DNA from: Paracoccaceae bacterium
GTDB lineage: Bacteria > Pseudomonadota > Alphaproteobacteria > Rhodobacterales > Rhodobacteraceae
Reading direction: 5' to 3'
Assembly: GCA_020852535.1 (NCBI GenBank)
Contig: JADZAO010000120.1
Coordinates: forward strand, 1 to 15,789
DNA: 15,789 bases
Shown: positions 14,011-15,789 of the stretch, piece by piece
How positions within the stretch are numbered: the first letter of the stretch is position 1
Layout: every line of letters starts with the position of its first letter
Made by a program: the position numbers and the translations under genes
Notes under the pieces: model-generated
What the model saw: the letters and a program-made list of their open reading frames with translations, nothing else
Told to the model about the DNA's origin: nothing
Database searches by the model: none

Positions 14011-15789
14011 AGACCGCGGATCAGATCCGTCTGCCCGCACAGGATAAAGATGCGGACCCAGAAATTCGTCGATCTTTTCTAAGACCTCGCCAATCCGCAA
14101 TTCGGCAGTCTCTGCAATAGCCGCCGAAAAATCACGCCAAAACCGCGAAAGCACTTCCTTGTAATCGCGCTCTCCCGCCGAAACATCATCAAGTTTTGCT
14201 TCCAGATCAGCCGTGAAATCATATTCCACGTAGCGCCGAAAATAATTGGTCAGAAAGGCCGTCACCAGTCGCCCCTTATCCTCGGGAATCAGCCGGTTCT
14301 TGTCCTTCTTGACGTATTCGCGGTCCTGAATTGTCGTCAAAATACTAGCATAGGTTGAAGGTCGACCAATCCCTAGCTCTTCCATCCGCTTGACCAACGT
14401 GGCCTCAGTATAACGCGGCAACGGCTGGGTAAAATGCTGCTCGGATGCAACCTTGCGTTTTTCAACAGCCTCGCCTTGCATGATCTGCGGCAGACGACCC
14501 CCTTCATCCTCACCATCAACGACCACCTCGTCACGGCTTTCATCGTAAACGGCAAGAAACCCATCAAAGGTCACCACCTGCCCGTTCGCTCGCAGCCCCA
14601 CCTGCCCGTCAGGACTGACAATCTCGACCGTGGTCCGCTCCAGACGGGCCGAGGCCATCTGGCAGGCAATCGTCCGCTTCCAAATCAGATCATAAAGCTT
14701 ACGTTGATCGGCCTCCGCCAGCCGCAACGTCTCAGCACTGACCGACATATCCGTGGGACGGATGCATTCATGCGCTTCTTGCGCATTCTTGGCCTTGTTT
14801 TTGTAAAGCCGTGGAGCATCCGGGACATAATTATCCCCAAAACGCTTCTTGATCTCGGCCCGCGCCGCAATCGCAGCTTCCGGCACCATGTCGATACCGT
14901 CGGTGCGCATATAAGTAATATGCCCCGCCTCATACAGTCGTTGTGCAGCCGACATGGTGGCCTTGGCCCCCATCCCATATTTACGACTCGCCTCTTGTTG
15001 CAGGGTCGAGGTCATAAAAGGCGGATAAGGATTGCGCATAACGGGCTTGGCCTCAACGCTTTGGACAAAAAATTGCCGAGAATTAACAGCCTGTACGGCA
15101 ATTTCTGCGGCCATATCCGTTGGAATATCGAATTTTTTCAACTTCTCGCCGCCCAAAACGGTCAGCTGTGCCTCAAACTCCTGCCCCCGCGGCGTCACCA
15201 AAACGGCCTTCACCGTCCAGTATTCCTTTGCACGAAACGCCTCGATCTCCATCTCGCGCTCGACAATCAGCCGCAGACAAACCGACTGCACACGGCCCGC
15301 CGATTTTGCACCAGGCAGCTTGCGCCACAAGATCGGCGATAGATTAAACCCCACCAAATAGTCCAGCGCACGGCGGGCAAGATATGCCTCAACGAGCGGC
15401 AGATCGACATCGCGCGGCTCGCCCATCGCCTTGGTCACAGCATCCTTCGTGATGGCGTTAAACGTAACCCGCCGTACTGTCTTACCCTTCTTTAAACTAG
15501 CGGCCAGCGCCTCCTGCAAATGCCAAGAAATGGCCTCCCCCTCACGATCAGGGTCAGTCGCAAGGATCAGCGTATCGTCAGTCTTGAGCGCATCAGTGAT
15601 GGCTCGAATATGTTTTTTCGATTCAGCAGCGACTTCCCACTGCATCGCAAAATCATGGTCAGTATCAACCGATCCATCCTTGGCAGGCAGGTCACGCACA
15701 TGACCATAAGAGGCAAGAACAACATAGTCAGAGCCAAGATATTTGTTAAGTGTCTTGGCCTTAGCGGGTGACTCTACGACGACGACTGC
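14008..15789 (-). CDS. topA: DNA topoisomerase I, N-terminal catalytic part (cut by the window edge)
   Basis: Type IA topoisomerase, which relaxes negative supercoils by single-strand passage. It reads from the window edge as AVVVVESPAKAKTLNKYLGS, so only about three N-terminal codons are missing. Counting from the edge, the Toprim domain holds Glu6 of ESPAK and the metal-binding DPDREGE (79-85). The strand-cleaving tyrosine is Tyr293 in ITYMRTDG. NAQEAHECIRPTD (335-347) and GIGRPSTYASI (about 473) are further family signatures. The frame ends at TGA 14008-14010 after 593 residues. That is about the size of the 67-kDa catalytic core known from E. coli TopA, so the truncated product could fold but would lack the zinc ribbon and C-terminal repeats. 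Confidence 0.93.
   Translation of the reverse strand, partial: AVVVVESPAKAKTLNKYLGSDYVVLASYGHVRDLPAKDGSVDTDHDFAMQWEVAAESKKHIRAITDALKTDDTLILATDPDREGEAISWHLQEALAASLKKGKTVRRVTFNAITKDAVTKAMGEPRDVDLPLVEAYLARRALDYLVGFNLSPILWRKLPGAKSAGRVQSVCLRLIVEREMEIEAFRAKEYWTVKAVLVTPRGQEFEAQLTVLGGEKLKKFDIPTDMAAEIAVQAVNSRQFFVQSVEAKPVMRNPYPPFMTSTLQQEASRKYGMGAKATMSAAQRLYEAGHITYMRTDGIDMVPEAAIAARAEIKKRFGDNYVPDAPRLYKNKAKNAQEAHECIRPTDMSVSAETLRLAEADQRKLYDLIWKRTIACQMASARLERTTVEIVSPDGQVGLRANGQVVTFDGFLAVYDESRDEVVVDGEDEGGRLPQIMQGEAVEKRKVASEQHFTQPLPRYTEATLVKRMEELGIGRPSTYASILTTIQDREYVKKDKNRLIPEDKGRLVTAFLTNYFRRYVEYDFTADLEAKLDDVSAGERDYKEVLSRFWRDFSAAIAETAELRIGEVLEKIDEFLGPHLYPVRADGSDPRS

Noticed and set aside
14434..15342. 302-codon plus-strand ORF
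   Set aside because: It is a mirror of the topA coding strand, with no domain pattern and a Arg/His/Pro-rich composition typical of antisense shadows.

Overview
The window looks like chromosomal DNA of an alphaproteobacterium of the order Rhodobacterales (Roseobacter group). I infer this from protein style: an RNase E whose S1 domain is split by a charged insertion and which ends in a Trp-Trp-Ser-Arg tail, an NtrC-type DctD lacking the sigma-54 contact loop, a MocR regulator of roseobacterial type, and a TopA with three GRxGPYV repeats. GC content is moderate by eye and the gene spacers are clearly A/T-richer. I cannot assign a genus.

Layout from left to right. A CcdA-type thiol-reducing membrane protein (minus) is divergent from a TusA-type sulfur carrier (plus). 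Ribonuclease E (minus) converges on tusA across a strong bidirectional terminator and has a leader or spacer of about 570 bases with a perfect 20-bp palindrome. Next, all on the minus strand and transcribed leftward, are purQ, dctB and dctD. dctB and dctD are only 17 bases apart, and dctB starts 57 bases after purQ. No C4-dicarboxylate transporter genes lie in the window, and purS is not next to purQ. Then comes a MocR-family regulator (minus), followed by a possible 64-codon ORF one base past its stop.

A small secreted YHYH/peptidoglycan-binding protein (plus) sits alone between two A/T-rich gaps of 316-367 bases and looks like accessory material. The flavinylation factor sdhE (minus) is divergent from an aspartate/prephenate-type aminotransferase (plus).

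The right end holds DNA topoisomerase I (minus), cut by the window edge about three codons short of its expected start. Its frame is interrupted by an in-frame TGA exactly where the first cysteine of a C-terminal zinc ribbon is expected. A perfect 6-bp hairpin abuts that TGA. The rest of the gene continues in the same frame for about 260 codons. This is the most notable observation in the window. The possible explanations are a sequencing error, a real nonsense mutation leaving a catalytic-core topoisomerase, or recoding.

Most of the window is housekeeping content: RNA turnover, purine synthesis, amino-acid metabolism, succinate dehydrogenase maturation and DNA topology. I saw no tRNA, rRNA, CRISPR array, insertion sequence or phage gene, and no convincing new multi-gene system.
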